64,000 bases of DNA, taken from Aphrophora alni (lineage: Eukaryota; Arthropoda; Insecta; Hemiptera; Aphrophoridae). The first letter of the stretch is position 1; every line of letters starts with the position of its first letter. Location of the stretch: positions 66,980,984 through 67,044,983 of the forward strand of contig OY740769.1 in NCBI GenBank assembly GCA_963513935.1, read 5' to 3'. The position numbers and the translations under genes are program-made. The notes beneath the pieces were generated by a model that saw nothing but the letters and a program-made list of their open reading frames with translations, was not told where the DNA came from and searched no databases. Positions 37,991 through 49,436 of the stretch are shown here, piece after piece.

Positions 37991-38682
37991 CCAGTATAAC
38001 AACAATTATTGTGACAGACCTGGAAAAATTATGAAATTGCTTACCTTGCAAGCAAGGCACACGTCATTGAAGCTACAAAGATATACTAAACCCTTGGGTG
38101 GGAGGAAACTTGGTCAGTGGGCCAAGATTGATAAAAAAAGGTGTTGAAGGTATTCTTGAAGATAGCCAGATAGACTTGGCGAGTAAGAGCTTCCTAGGAG
38201 TATTGAGACTTCGGACGAGCATCCACAAGAATGCAAGCAAGGTGAGCAAACTTCGTGTACAGATCTTGTAATTATATTTGAGATGTCATTATAAACTATA
38301 ACATAGAATCAGATCTGTGAGTCACTATACAATTAGTCATTCTGGATTCTCAGTAATTAAGAATATTAAGATATTTGTAATTAGTATATAAATATAAAAG
38401 AAATAGTCAAATTAAAGTAAAAAAAGTACCATTAATTGGATAACTGAACCAATGATTTATTTAGTTTAGTTAAAGAACCCAGGCAGTTTAGAGGATCAAA
38501 TCGTAACAGACGTAGAAGCACCTTAAGATCTTCAATATGAATTCTCACACTGTTAATGTTACATTGTATCACACTCTTCGAGTTTAAATTTCTTATTTCC
38601 ATATTGCTTTCAGAAACTACTACTAGTTAATTAATTATAGTTAACATACCTTAAGTCAAAAAGTAGTTCATATTTTCTATTA
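37991..38682. other. intergenic stretch upstream of the nucleotidase gene
   Basis: No feature recognised. It lies 5' of the first visible exon and could hold the true first exon or promoter, but I see no signal that I can defend. Confidence 0.3.
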
Positions 38683-38727
38683 GTAGCTACAGCTGTTTCG
38701 CCTCAACATAAGGCATCCTCAGGCTTA
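38683..38727 (-). ncRNA. hammerhead-like motif 3' of Penelope-like element 2
   Basis: On the minus strand: AGC, CTGAGGA (38716-38722), stem II TGCC...GGC with an internal TTATGTTGA loop, GAAAC (38695-38699), AGCT, GTA cleavage triplet (38688-38690), GCT. Stem I is AGC/GCT (3 bp) directly flanking the core. GTA fits the NUH rule. It lies about 215 bp after the end of the element's reading frame and on the same strand, the place expected for a ribozyme in a Penelope terminal repeat. Confidence 0.55.
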
Positions 38728-38942
38728 GCACACGTAAACAAACTAAAAACATGTTCACAACACAAAACTTGTTTGTATATAAAAACACACACAAAATAGT
38801 AAACCGGGTTGGTTCTTGTTCTATTGTAAAAATAAAAAGTTATTTTTCCCTGATGAAGCCACATCCTACAACTTCTAATGCTCCTGAATGACTGATTAGG
38901 AGTTCTTCTGACGTTATCTCCTATAACCTTGGTCTTGTGTGG

Positions 38943-39918
38943 TTACCTTTGAATATCTATTGTGTATATAGTATCATAGATACAGGTGGAAGCGAAATGA
39001 TGTTTGTCATTCAGAAGGGAGTCCGATTCTGTCTTCCATTGTTTATAAATAGCATACCGCTCCAGGATGTTCAATGTTCTTCCCTTCTTTACTACGTGTA
39101 ATATTTGTAGATTGTTTTCGATATTGCTGTAAGTGTGGTTGCTGTTCATCAGATGTTGAGGGTGTTATTGTGAGGTAGGTGTTCTTTGTACCGTGTTTTG
39201 AATGTTCTTCCTGTCTGTCCTATGTATATCTTATCGCAGTCATTACAAGTCATTCGGTATACGCCGCTGTGTGTGTAAGGGTCTTGTGTCTGTGTACTCC
39301 TGTTTAGAGTTTGGTTTAGGTTATTGGATGTGTGATGAGCACATATTGTGCAGCACTGTATCCTTGTTTTTTAAAAATATTTTTTATTTGGTGCTATAAG
39401 TGGTGGTTATACTGTATTGTTATAAATTTGTCTTTCTCTTCAGTTTGTTTGTTTGCTTTAGTTCTAATATTCCTTCTCTGTTTGTGGACACATTTATCAA
39501 TCATGGAGGTATTGTATCCGTTGGCTTTGGCTATTTGTTTTATAATATTTATTTCTTTTTTGAAATCAGCAAGTTCCATAGGTACTGTTAGTGCTCTGTA
39601 TATGAAACTGTTATAACCTGCGAGTTTGTGGGCTTTAGGGTGGTTTGAGGTTGCATGTTTGGTGTGATCGGTCTGGGTTGGTTTTCTATATATTTTGAAA
39701 ATATGCTTACCATCTGTTTTGGTTATGGTGAGGTCAAGATAATTTAAGCTATTGTTTTGTTCTATTTCTGAGGTGAATTTGAGTGATGGGTGGATGTTAT
39801 TTAGGTATGAATTGAACCTGCTGATCTGTCTTCTGGTGCCGTTGAACATAAGGATAATGTCATCTACATATCTAAGGTAGTAAGTTATTTGTTTAAGATA
39901 TTGATTGTTTTTATTCAT
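38943..39918 (-). pseudogene. Penelope-like element 2: RT plus GIY-YIG
   Basis: From 39918 down: LRYVDDIILMFNGTRRQ carries the YVDD catalytic block, followed by NYLDLTITKTDGKHIFKIYR and NHPKAHKLAGYNSFIYRALT. A frameshift near 39400 separates this from the endonuclease at about 39270-39180, GVYRMTCNDCDKIYIGQTGR (GIY-YIG). A second break near 39150 leads into the C-terminal frame ending at 38943. The 5' half of RT is missing. It is close kin of the plus-strand copy at 21077. Confidence 0.9.
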
Positions 39919-39964
39919 TATATAATCATTTTCTATTTTATTCAGGAATATTTTTTATTCAGAT

Positions 39965-40410
39965 TAACAATAAATTTCTGTGGAATGGCAAGTCCCTGTG
40001 CACAACTCAAAAATATGAAGGAGTGCTGTTCGGGACATAATTTCTCCAATACGCTAATTAATTCTGGTTATGGTATATCGCCAAGGTTGATCACACCATG
40101 GTTGAGCCACCTCAAAATGACATTCAACGTTGATTCAATCACAATCATGCTCAAGAAAGGGTTATAATAGAAAGAGTGTTCGGGTAACTCAAAAAAAGAT
40201 TTCCAATACTTGGCAACTGCATAGAAGTGTCATTAAAGAGAGTATCAAAAGTTGTAGTCAGCTGTGCTGCACAATGTTGATAGAGATCTCAAAGATCCTT
40301 TAAATTTCGAGGATTTGGATGAGGGTTTGGATGAAGAAACATTTGTTGAGGAGAGAGAGATAGAGAAGTACAAGAATATTGCAATGAAGCAACGTAGTGG
40401 ACGAAAGTGA
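39965..40410 (+). pseudogene. PIF/Harbinger transposase C-terminus
   Basis: The plus strand reads INSGYGISPRLITPWLS near 40045, matching the DSGY.LSPWLMTP block (Asp read as Asn), then, after a frameshift, HAQERVIIERVFG near 40145-40180 and LKKRFPILGNC near 40188. It then reads CAAQCxNVDRDLKDPLNFED and an acidic tail ending at a stop near 40410. These are the last conserved blocks (DDE_Tnp_4) of a Harbinger-type transposase. The N-terminal half and the element's ends were not found. Confidence 0.75.
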
Positions 40411-41701
40411 AATGATACACCATTTTCTTTAAATCTAGTTTCAGATGTTAGAATAAGAAATAGAATGAAATAGTCAATAGCCACAGTGAGTAGTTATTTA
40501 GCATTTAATCGAAGGAAATGTTTTTTTTTTTTTAATTTAATTGTAAAAATAAGTTTGAAATGATAAATTAAATAATAGTTACAAATAATGTAATCACTAA
40601 TGAAATAACAAAGGAAAAAAAACCACCAGAAAAAATAATCAAAACATTCCCTTCCTCTTCATCCCCTCTGCCCCAAAATATATGATACTTTAAGGGACCT
40701 AAAGACTATTTGGCTGTAGGGCACCTGTGCACACGGCAGCAATAAGTATGAGCACAAATGACAGCTGTAACATCAAACAATGCTGACTCATACTGGCACA
40801 CGTATGCACTGCTGTCGTGTGTGCAAGTGGGCGGCAGCAATACGTATGTGCATACATTAACGTCGTGGAGGACAGTTTGGCCTTACAGCTGGCATGTAAG
40901 CACAATTTTTGCAATGAGGCTAACCAAAAGCAGTTATATAAACCAAATAATTAAAATAAATTAGCTTTATTTTATTTGTACTAATTCAATAAATAGTATA
41001 ATTGGGTTACATCTGGATTTGTTTGAGTTTCTTTTTAAGTAGATTCCGTCTTTCACTTTCTTACTTCTATTCTCTCTTTTTCAATTTGAATTTTGGAGTT
41101 CAAATTGCTGCACGAGAAAAAGTCTTTGCAATTGAGGTGTTGTCAGGTTTTTAGTTTCATCTGATTCGTAGTTGATAATTTTTTAGTGCTAGGTCATAAC
41201 ATAAGGGTCATTAGGTGGAGAATGATGTCATTTTTGTATGTGTGATGGGTTCTCCTTTTACAATTAATTGTGTTGCATTCTAGTATAAAGTTCTTGTAAA
41301 AAAAAAAAAGAAAAAAAAGTTAATGTGTTATCGTAAAATGTAATGCAAGTAAATCCTCTAATTGAAATGTACAAACATTTGTTTCTTGTGCCTTGTAAGA
41401 GATATTAAATTCAATTCATAGTTCTAAAAGTTTGTTTTAAATAGTTGCTACACAGGTTTTAAACTAGATATGTCAAAGGATATAAGTGATGGTTTTGTTT
41501 TACATTTATTTATTTTATTAAATTTGTTTTTATCACACACACACACAAAACCCAAATGTAATGTGTGTCTTGTTGTCTGTAATTAAATATCTGCTACAAA
41601 TGGGTTTTGTGCATTGGTTTGAGAAGAAATATCTGAGATAAAGATTTTTTTTTTTTTTGTTTGCTACACAAAATCTATAAATATTATTGGTAATTATATA
41701 G
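40411..41701. other. intergenic stretch, no gene seen
   Basis: Nothing recognised apart from AT-rich low complexity and a short (AC)n at 41535. Confidence 0.35.
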
Positions 41702-42345
41702 CAGAGCTGCCTCACTTCAAAATAAATTTTTATGGGTTTTATTCGTCAAATAAATGTTGGAAAAATATTTTATTATCGAAAAAGAGTGTCGGAAAGATGA
41801 TTACATAATATAATTACACAAGAAAATCTTAATCAGAGTCAAATTCTGCTGCAAATTCAGTAAAAGAGGAATTTATTGAATTTAAATGTATTTCACTCGT
41901 AATTCGCCATAAATGATGAAAACGAGTATTATACTCATTGTACTTTCTTTTAAACATAAATTCGGCTATATGGCCATGGAAATGTTGTTTTGAATTTCCA
42001 TATCGCGGCACATTTCCTCGCACTTCCCTCCATTGGCGTTCAATTGTCTGCGTATGTGCTTCAGTGTACGCATATGTAGGGCTGTATTATTATATGTCAC
42101 GAAAGGTTTGGCCAGGTTGCTATATATATATATAACCACCTGGCCAAACCTTCCGTACGTTTATTGATTTGAATGTCATGAGTATGAAAGATAACACAGA
42201 GTTAATTTTTTCACGAAAAAACTACTTGTGTAATTGTATTATGTAATCATCTTTCCCACACTTTTTTTCGATAGTAAAATATTTTTCCAACATTTATTTG
42301 ACGAATAAAACCCATAAAAATTGATTTTGAAGTGAGGCAGCTCTG
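41702..42345. mobile_element. 644-bp MITE with ~140-bp inverted ends
   Basis: The left end CAGAGCTGCCTCACTTCAAA and the right end TTTTGAAGTGAGGCAGCTCTG (shown without overlap beyond 20 bases: GAAGTGAGGCAGCTCTG) are inverted copies. The homology extends about 140 bases inward on each side. The flanks GGTAATTATATAG and CTATATAATTACC are themselves inverted, so the true ends may be farther out. A second palindrome is nested at 42103-42151 around AAGGTTTGGCCAGGT with a (TA)n loop. CAG ends suggest hAT, but no clean 8-bp duplication is seen. Confidence 0.75.
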
Positions 42346-44580
42346 CTATATAATTACCATATTATTTTTTTAAATGGGGACAACATTATTAGGATTTTCT
42401 AAATTTACTCTTTAATGACAACAAATTATGAACTATCACAACAGTCTTATCAGATTTAATAATATTTACACTAAAATTTCTTTTATTAAATTAGTACATA
42501 ACTGATGGAAAGTAACTAAAATTGATTAATATACTAATGTGAAATTTTTGTTGTTTAGTTTGTCTTTTAGTATTACAATAACTATTTCCAGTACTGTATC
42601 ACAATTTGTAAGTTAATAGCACCTCATTAGACCTTCTGAATATCTAGTAATATGAACAGACACAAAATTAAACTTAATTATTGTACTCTATGCATAAACA
42701 TAGTTCATGAAGTTTTGTTTATCTCAGATCTTGAACTCTTTGAAAAAACTCTAGAAACATAATTCAAGAAATGTATGATTAAGCATATTAATGATGTTTC
42801 TTTAATCTTATAGTTTACAAAATTAATATGTTCGCTTAAATCTGTTTAAATGTGTGTAGTGACAAAAAAAATGTGTATTGTTAGTATAAAAACCAAACCA
42901 AACTGTTTTAATTACCCTATTACACTACAACTGTTTTAAATATCACTCTCTCTTCACTGTTTTATAACACCTAAAGATTAACAAATACATACAGATATAA
43001 ATCTTCATAGTACAATCTTGAAGTTGGACTAATTATTGTCATTTTTATTGTACAAACTTGTTGACATTGCCCATAACAGCTTATCATCTTAACAATAATT
43101 AATATTGAACTAAAATGTCAATGTAAAATATTTAAAATTAGATAAGTATAAGACATAGTCTATATGTAAATTTAAAAAAGTTAAATACCGTGCCTGTATT
43201 TTTTCTTTCTTTTAATAATACTAATAGTCTGACATACATATGAATATTAAATTAAAATTTTTAAACCCTGTTCATAACTTGCTCTTCCCATTATGTTTTT
43301 TAAGTTCATGATTTGTATAACACAAACAATAACAAAACATAATTTGGACGGTTTAATTTCAACTATCTAACGAGCAATCAATACATAAAATTAATTATTT
43401 AATAACTTACTTCTTAGCCAACTCAGTTAGATATTTAAGATACTTTCCTGACAAGAATCAAACAAAATAAAGTTTTAAAAAACACACAAATACATATTTT
43501 ATGGCCTATGTATTTTTTTTCTTCTTTGGACAAAGTTCTTGTTTCTTTTTCATTTTAAAACTTGTAATAACAAATTTTACATGTGTAATTAAGGAGAACT
43601 AATAGTTAAAAAGGGAGAGAAAAAAAATCTGCTACTTAATAAACTAAACTTTACACTTTTGTATAATCTACTCATCCATAACTAAATATATATATATATA
43701 TGGAAAGGTCAGTCAATAGTAAATATCAGTTGAAACAAAATATTTCCCTTGAAACATTTTCCAGTTAAAGAGAGTAAATGTTAAAGAAATGTGAATTTAA
43801 GGTCAATGTACAGCTTGGAAAGGATGTTTTGGACATGCAGATGACATTTTGCTAGGAGTACAATAAACAAGAGGTGCTGGAATACAAACAAAACCTTTAG
43901 AAATAGTCATTAGATGATATTAGACTTAGACTACTGTAGTTTCAATTACCGTACTATTTTTTTCTCGGGCTCTCATCTTGATTACTAGTTCTACAGTTAA
44001 TTACCAATTTCTGTATTAGTAAATCTTTTGTAATTTCTCAAATTTTCAGACAATTTATATTGTACTGGCATTAAAGCTTATATTTGTTGTTATTTATTCT
44101 TATTTTTAGTACGGAATATGAGATTTCAGAAAATCATAAATTGTAAACAATTTTAAATACAAGAATATGTTAGAATGGCCATAAAATTAGGAATATTCTT
44201 GATTGTCCTGTTTAAAACATATGATCCTGTTTAGAATATTAAGTGTATAAAATATTATACGCTTCAAAATATTTATAGCTACCGGTATACTAAAAATATT
44301 TTAGGTTGAAAAATAGGTTTTGAAATTGAGTTTTTGAAATAAGTTTATTTTAATATTTTTATTACAAACAATGTAAAAAAAAAACTTTTTTATTGTTCTA
44401 AAGAATCTACATAGACCAGAGATGATCTACTAGATGATAATAAAAATAGAGCCAGGACAGAAAATATTTTACAGATTTTCAAAAACTGTTAAAATTTTTT
44501 TAAACCATGTTACTGAAAAATACAGCTTCTGTAACAAATTATTTTAGTAATTTAAGAAGAACGTATATGATGTATAAAGT
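42346..44580. other. intergenic AT-rich stretch
   Basis: No gene or element with supportable ends. At about 43830 a single GHADDILLG reading resembles an RT catalytic block but has no flanking homology. Confidence 0.35.
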
Positions 44581-44589
44581 AGGTAATTA

Positions 44590-44810
44590 TGCATTGAAGC
44601 TCATCTTATTATTTTGTCGCTAAAAACTATGCAAACTTAAACTATTTACCTAGTTTGTCATTAATCAGATATTTAAAAAATTGTAATCAACGTGAAACAA
44701 TTGTCAAGTCACAAAATCCACTAATATTGAAGAAACTTACTATTTCAGATACAAGGATTTTGACTTTTTGGGTTATGACGTATGTGTACAAAGAGTCAAG
44801 TTGTGACTGG
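44590..44810 (+). repeat. old repeat, inverted partner at 47870-48115
   Basis: Blocks GCATTGAAGCTCA, GCTAAAAACTATGCAAACTT, ACTATTTACCT, ATCAGATATTT and CTAATATTGAAGAAACT appear in reverse-complement order at 47870-48115. Divergence is high, so these are old interspersed copies. Confidence 0.55.
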
Positions 44811-44909
44811 CTGCATTACTAGTCTATGTTTATGTTATATTATGCTGTACGTTACATTAGTAAAAATCATGATGTGTAAATTAAAGGACAAAGTCTGGGA
44901 AGGTATATG
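44758..44909 (+). repeat. 150-bp direct repeat flanking the mariner-like element, copy 1
   Basis: From TTTTGACTTTTTGGGTTATG to GTCTGGGAAGGTATAT, this sequence recurs at 46132-46281 with only about four differences. The mariner-like element lies between the copies. Confidence 0.9.
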
Positions 44910-44913
44910 TATA

Positions 44914-46108
44914 CCGGGTGTTCATAAAGTCTGGAAACCCCTTAATGTTTATTTTATTAATAAACGCAGAGCATTGAAACTCTAGGATTACGTCCTCACT
45001 GTAGTTACCGACTTCTTGCTCAGTTTAACTGTCTTTTTTCACTTTGGGGGGACGTCCTGTGGAGGAAGTCTAAAAATCTTAAATGTAAGCATAGGTCGAA
45101 TTATACCTCATTTTAAAGGTCTTTGTTAGAGGAATACATTCCCGCAATCCCGACTGAAAAAGGATAATTCGTTTGGAAATGGCAGCCTTTTACAATTTGT
45201 TAATTTACGTTGCGAAGATTAAGAGGCAGAAGTGAATACTCAACCATGTTGGTTATGTTAGTGTTTTAGCTATAAGAATTTCACAGCTGGAGTGTGGAGG
45301 GATAGGAAATATCAGTAATGGTCGATTTAATTGTTTAAAAATGTCAGGAGTGAACAGATGTAATTGGGGACAATTATCATTATTAATAATATTGAACAGA
45401 CAGTATGTCAGTTGTTTATGTTTAAATTACTTACTTTGCAAGGCAATAAATATTAAAAAATAAACAAACCTTGGAAGGTATTACAGAAGGTGCTCGAAGT
45501 GGTGTCCTTGTGTAGCTGATTGGTCGCATTGGTTGCTGATTTTGGCCGTCAGGATCTTAACCGATCTGTTACAGAACCGCGCTGTGCGGTCTTCAACACT
45601 GTTGATTTTTGAATAGGTGGTCAATTGGGGCAAGTTTCATTGAACAAGCGGCTTACCTCCTCATATGAACGAGTTCTATCCCCATAACCCCTCATCATCA
45701 GAATGGTTATTTGCTCTGTCTCACTAAGTGACATTGTAATCTAAACTAAAGCTTACTAAAAATTTGCCATTGAATTAGCATTAAAATCAAACAAACTTTA
45801 AGAGGCTATTACATTTCTTTACTTTAAGAGACTAAATTACATTTCCAAACGAATGGTCCGTTTTCAGTCGGGGTTGTGGCAATGTGTTCCTCTAACAAAG
45901 GCCTTTAAAATGAGGTATAATTCAACCTATGCTTACATTTAAGATTTTTTAGACTTCCTCCACAGGACGTCCCCCCAAAGCGAAAAAAGACAGTTAAAAT
46001 GAGCAAAAAGTCGGTAACTACAGTGAGGACGTAATCCTAGAGTTTCATTGCTCTGCGTTTATTAATAAAATTAATATTAAGGGGTTTCCAGACTTTTTGA
46101 ACACCCGG
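44914..46108 (-). mobile_element. mariner-like element with ~260-bp inverted ends
   Basis: Starts CCGGGTGTTCATAAAGTCTG after TA (44912-44913) and ends with the inverse GAACACCCGG before TA (46109-46110). This is the TA target of the IS630-Tc1-mariner superfamily. Homology between the ends runs for about 260 bases with scattered substitutions. The 1195-bp element contains only the start of a transposase (45470-45734), so it is internally deleted. Confidence 0.85.
45470..45734 (-). pseudogene. N-terminal helix-turn-helix of mariner-like transposase
   Basis: Starts ATG at 45734: MSLSETEQITILMMRGYGDR then SYEEVSRLFNETCPN, a stop, then PPIQKSTVLKT. This is the DNA-binding N-terminus (DUF4817-type) found with DDE_3 transposases in insects. 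The RPKSATN reading near 45530 is the usual linker. Two stops interrupt it and the catalytic domain is absent. Confidence 0.75.
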
Positions 46109-46131
46109 TATATATATATATATATATATAT

Positions 46132-46275
46132 ATTTTGACTTTTTTGGGTTATGACGAATGTGTACAAAGAGTCAAGTTGTGACTGGCTGCATTACTAGTC
46201 TATGTTTATGTTATATTATGCTGTACGCTACATTAGTAAAAATCATGGTGTGTAAATTAAAGGACAAAGTCTGGG

Positions 46276-46281
<6 letters not shown>
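46132..46281 (+). repeat. 150-bp direct repeat flanking the mariner-like element, copy 2
   Basis: Second copy of 44758-44909. It is followed by a (TA)n run of about 80 bp ending at the Helitron terminus at 46364. Confidence 0.9.

Positions 46282-46363
<82 letters not shown>
46282..46363. repeat. (TA)n microsatellite
   Basis: About 80 bases of alternating T and A with few interruptions (AGG at 46321, C at 46336). A shorter (TA)n lies at 46109-46132. Helitrons insert between A and T, so this tract is a plausible target. Confidence 0.9.
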
Positions 46364-47620
46364 CTAGCAGAGTACCCGTCCTTCGTACAGGGTTAACGTA
46401 TAGATAATTGAGTTTTAATGGAGTTTTTAAGGCTAGTGGGGCGGTGTTCTGATGGAATTTCTAAATAAAAATAGGCCTATGTGTAACCAGGGACCCTAAG
46501 AATGACCATGTATAATTTCAGCTCAATGGGTCCAGTAGTTTTTACGTGATTGAGTAAAACACACACACACACACAGACACTATTAGATTTCTATGGTTGG
46601 TATTTTCAGTCTTTTAGCGTAATTGTATTATTTTTAAGTGTTCGTTGAATAACTGTGCATATCCTACTGTGGTCAAGAAAAAATAAAGACTACGCTATTT
46701 AGGAAAACACTGAAAATTTTATTCCTGTAAACTAGCCTACTATCTAACATGAAAAAGCTTTAAATATATCGTTTTAATTAAAAGTTTTTACTAAGTTTGA
46801 CTTTCACTTAATTACATTGGCAATGTTGAGAGCATGTAGGATATTATGGTAGGTTTCAACTTCCGCTTTATCAACAGTCAAGGCTTTTTTATATCTAATT
46901 TATCCCTCAGATTCTTCCCCCTTACTCAATTGTTAGGACCTCTCTGTAAACTAAATTCCTGGTTTTCCTCTCAGGCTGAAGGATTACCAAGCTGTCAGGA
47001 GAACTGACTCTGGATCACGCAACATACAACTGGCTATGGGAGAAACAGTCACTCTGCAGATCTATGCCAGTTACTCTCAAACTCTGTCCCTGTGCCTTGT
47101 TAATAGTTATAGCGTAGCAAAGTGCAATTGGGAACTGCAGCCGTTTAAATTGACTTGGTAATCAGTAGGGATGAGAGGAATGCGAGAGATGAAAACAGTT
47201 TCTTCCTGGCCAAAGCCTGTGAATATTGTCACTTCAATCACGTGCTTGAACAGAACTCATCTGCAATCTTGTCCCATTGCACAGTTTTGTGTTAAGTTTT
47301 GTTTAAGGTTACGCAACAGAATTATTGGAGCACCGATCTTAAGGAGAATGACATGAAGTGGTAATCCTGGTGGATTGAGGGTGTGCAAAAACTCCACAGG
47401 ATAGTGTACAGCATTGTCAACATCCACCACTGAGTCCACAGACTCATATTTTATTTGCTCAGTTAAGAGCTTCTCCAATAACTTAAGGTTTATAGAAATT
47501 GCTGAGTCATTGGTTGGAGTGAGAATAGCTCTCTCTTTTAGCCAAGAAGCATCATGACTTTGGGTTTGACAAATTCGGGATATACTTGGCCAATTAAGCT
47601 AATAAGCTTAACCTTTTACG
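46364..47620 (-). mobile_element. Helitron 3' part with helicase C-terminus
   Basis: On the minus strand the helicase is read from about 47610: ERAILTPTNDSAISINLKLL (47525), then YPVEFLHTLNPPGLPLHVIL and LKIGAPIILLRNLKQ, then [20 protein letters not shown] (47150), then [20 protein letters not shown] and VA followed by a stop where the family has Cys-Ser-Arg-Val. This is the Pif1/SF1 helicase C-terminus of Helitrons. After about 600 bases the element ends in CTCTGCTAG followed by T, the CTRR|T terminus of Helitrons, with a decayed GC hairpin (46375-46392) just inside. The Rep domain and 5' end are missing. Confidence 0.85.
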
Positions 47621-47869
47621 TATTTTGTATACCATAAGCATCAAACATTTGAAAAGAAGGAATGTAAGAAGCTTCAGTTCGTTTCACCTTTGTATTTTAG
47701 AGAATTAAAAAAAAAAAATTTTAATATGCTTAAACGCAAAAGTTTTTCAAAAGATTTCTTAGTGGGTACCTATTACCTATGAGGAAGCTATATTCCAAGT
47801 TTCATTGTAATCCGTTCAGTATTTTTTGAGATATCATGAGTGAGTCAGTCAGTCAGTGAGTGGTATTTG

Positions 47870-48115
47870 GCTTTCACAAACTTGACTCACATTGTCATTG
47901 TACACATTCGTAATAACCCAAACATAAGCCTTCATTCCTTATGTCAAAAAGTCAGTTTCTTCAATATTAATGGTATTTTACATTTGAAAATTGTTTTGCA
48001 TTGTTAAAAATATCTGATTACTTACAAAAAAGGTAAATAGTATAAGTTTGCATGATTTTTAGCAACTAAAAAATAGGGTGAGCTTCAATCCATTAATTAC
48101 CAAAACATTATTATA
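47870..48115 (-). repeat. old repeat, inverted partner of 44590-44810
   Basis: Reverse complement of the first copy: AATATTGAAGAAACTGAC, ATCAGATATTTTTAACAAT and GCTAAAAATCATGCAAACTT occur in the matching order. A run of TCAGTCAGTCAG precedes it at about 47850. Confidence 0.55.
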
Positions 48116-49032
48116 AAAAAGTAAATCAACATTTTGATAGTTCATAAACTTAGTTTTAACTTAATTTTAGTTTGTGACATGAAAAAAAATAATAAAAAAT
48201 AGACAGACTATGGTACGATAATTAAGGTTACACACTTGTTATTTAGCATATTCTAAGGTGTAACCATTAGTCTTATATTGTTTTAAAGGCCAGTATCTTT
48301 CTTCATCTTATATCCTAGTCTTAGACTTTAAAGTATTTTCTTATTTTGTTGTACACAACATGTATTTTTGTAACTCACCCTGGGTAACATGAAAAGGTCC
48401 ATTACCCTTCAAAAAAGCTGTCTCTTAAACAAAATTGATAAAAACCCATGAACATTTAGGTTAAGTTCAAAGCGGAGGTATGTTATCATGGAGTAAAACA
48501 ATTCCAAAATTGTTACAAATACGTGAGTAATAGGCTAATACATTACTAGAAACATATTGAAGTTATTTAGCCTATATTAAAAGTTTTTTAAGTTTGAATT
48601 TATAGTGTTTTTTTGACCTTGTCTTTTATTACTTTGGCTTCCCTACTGGTTCTTAGAATAAACAACGGTAACATTAATCGTAAGATTACTTAAAAGTCAT
48701 AAAGGCATCGGTTTTATGAATATATAAAATTGAAGATGAGGTTAGCGCAAAAGTTTATTCACGAGTCGTTAATCATAATCACTGATAGGTATTTAGTAGA
48801 AAAGTGAGTTCATAACTGTTACGCATAATGCTTGCAGTCATTGTTAACACACAAACAAAAAATTATAGACTCCCTAAAACTTTATTTTAATCATTCAACT
48901 TAGACAGAGAGTATTACAGATAGTAGAGTAACAACTAATTGTGGGTCCGGCTCTATACTCTTGTAAATTGGTAGTTTTAAGGTTTCTTCCTTGTTAAATA
49001 CAATAAAAAACAAAACAAATGAATATCACATG
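48116..49032. other. intergenic stretch, no gene seen
   Basis: No supported feature. Confidence 0.35.
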
Positions 49033-49436
49033 GGTAATTGTTTACTTAAAGGTGGCTCCTAATATTGGGGGGGGGGGGTTATCGTCTACTATATAGGTAT
49101 CTTACTTCTTAAAAATAAATAAATATGACACCTGACCAAACCTTTCGTAAATTTATTGAAGTTAATAATTTTAAATTAAATTATTAATATGGAGGGATTC
49201 ACAGCATTTGATCTCTGATCACGGATTGAAATATCTTTAGTAAAGTATGAGACGTAAATGTGAACATTTGCCATTATTTCTAACCTATAAATGGATTTGA
49301 TAGTTTTTAGATTGTCATTTTTTCAGTGAAAGTAGTCACCTCTGCAAGGAAAACATTATTTATTCTTAAGAAGTAAGCTATGTAGTAGACGATAAAAAAA
49401 ATCCCTGAAATTAGGAGCCACAGTAAACAATTACCT
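49033..49436. mobile_element. ~400-bp MITE with ~80-bp inverted ends
   Basis: Left end GGTAATTGTTTACTTAAAGG and right end CAGTAAACAATTACC are inverted copies. The match continues through GTGGCTCCTAAT, a G-run, ATCGTCTACTA and CTTACTTCTTAA on both sides. The middle carries CCTGACCAAACCTTTCGTAA, a block also present inside the MITE at 41702-42345. No coding potential. Confidence 0.7.

Noticed and set aside
43800..43880. GHADDILLG reading resembling an RT catalytic block
   Set aside because: A single short motif with no neighbouring RT blocks in any frame; chance or too decayed to support.
49060..49080. G-run (12 G) at 49068 as a quadruplex or regulatory element
   Set aside because: A single homopolymer inside a MITE inverted repeat, with the other arm lacking it; more likely a slippage product or assembly uncertainty.
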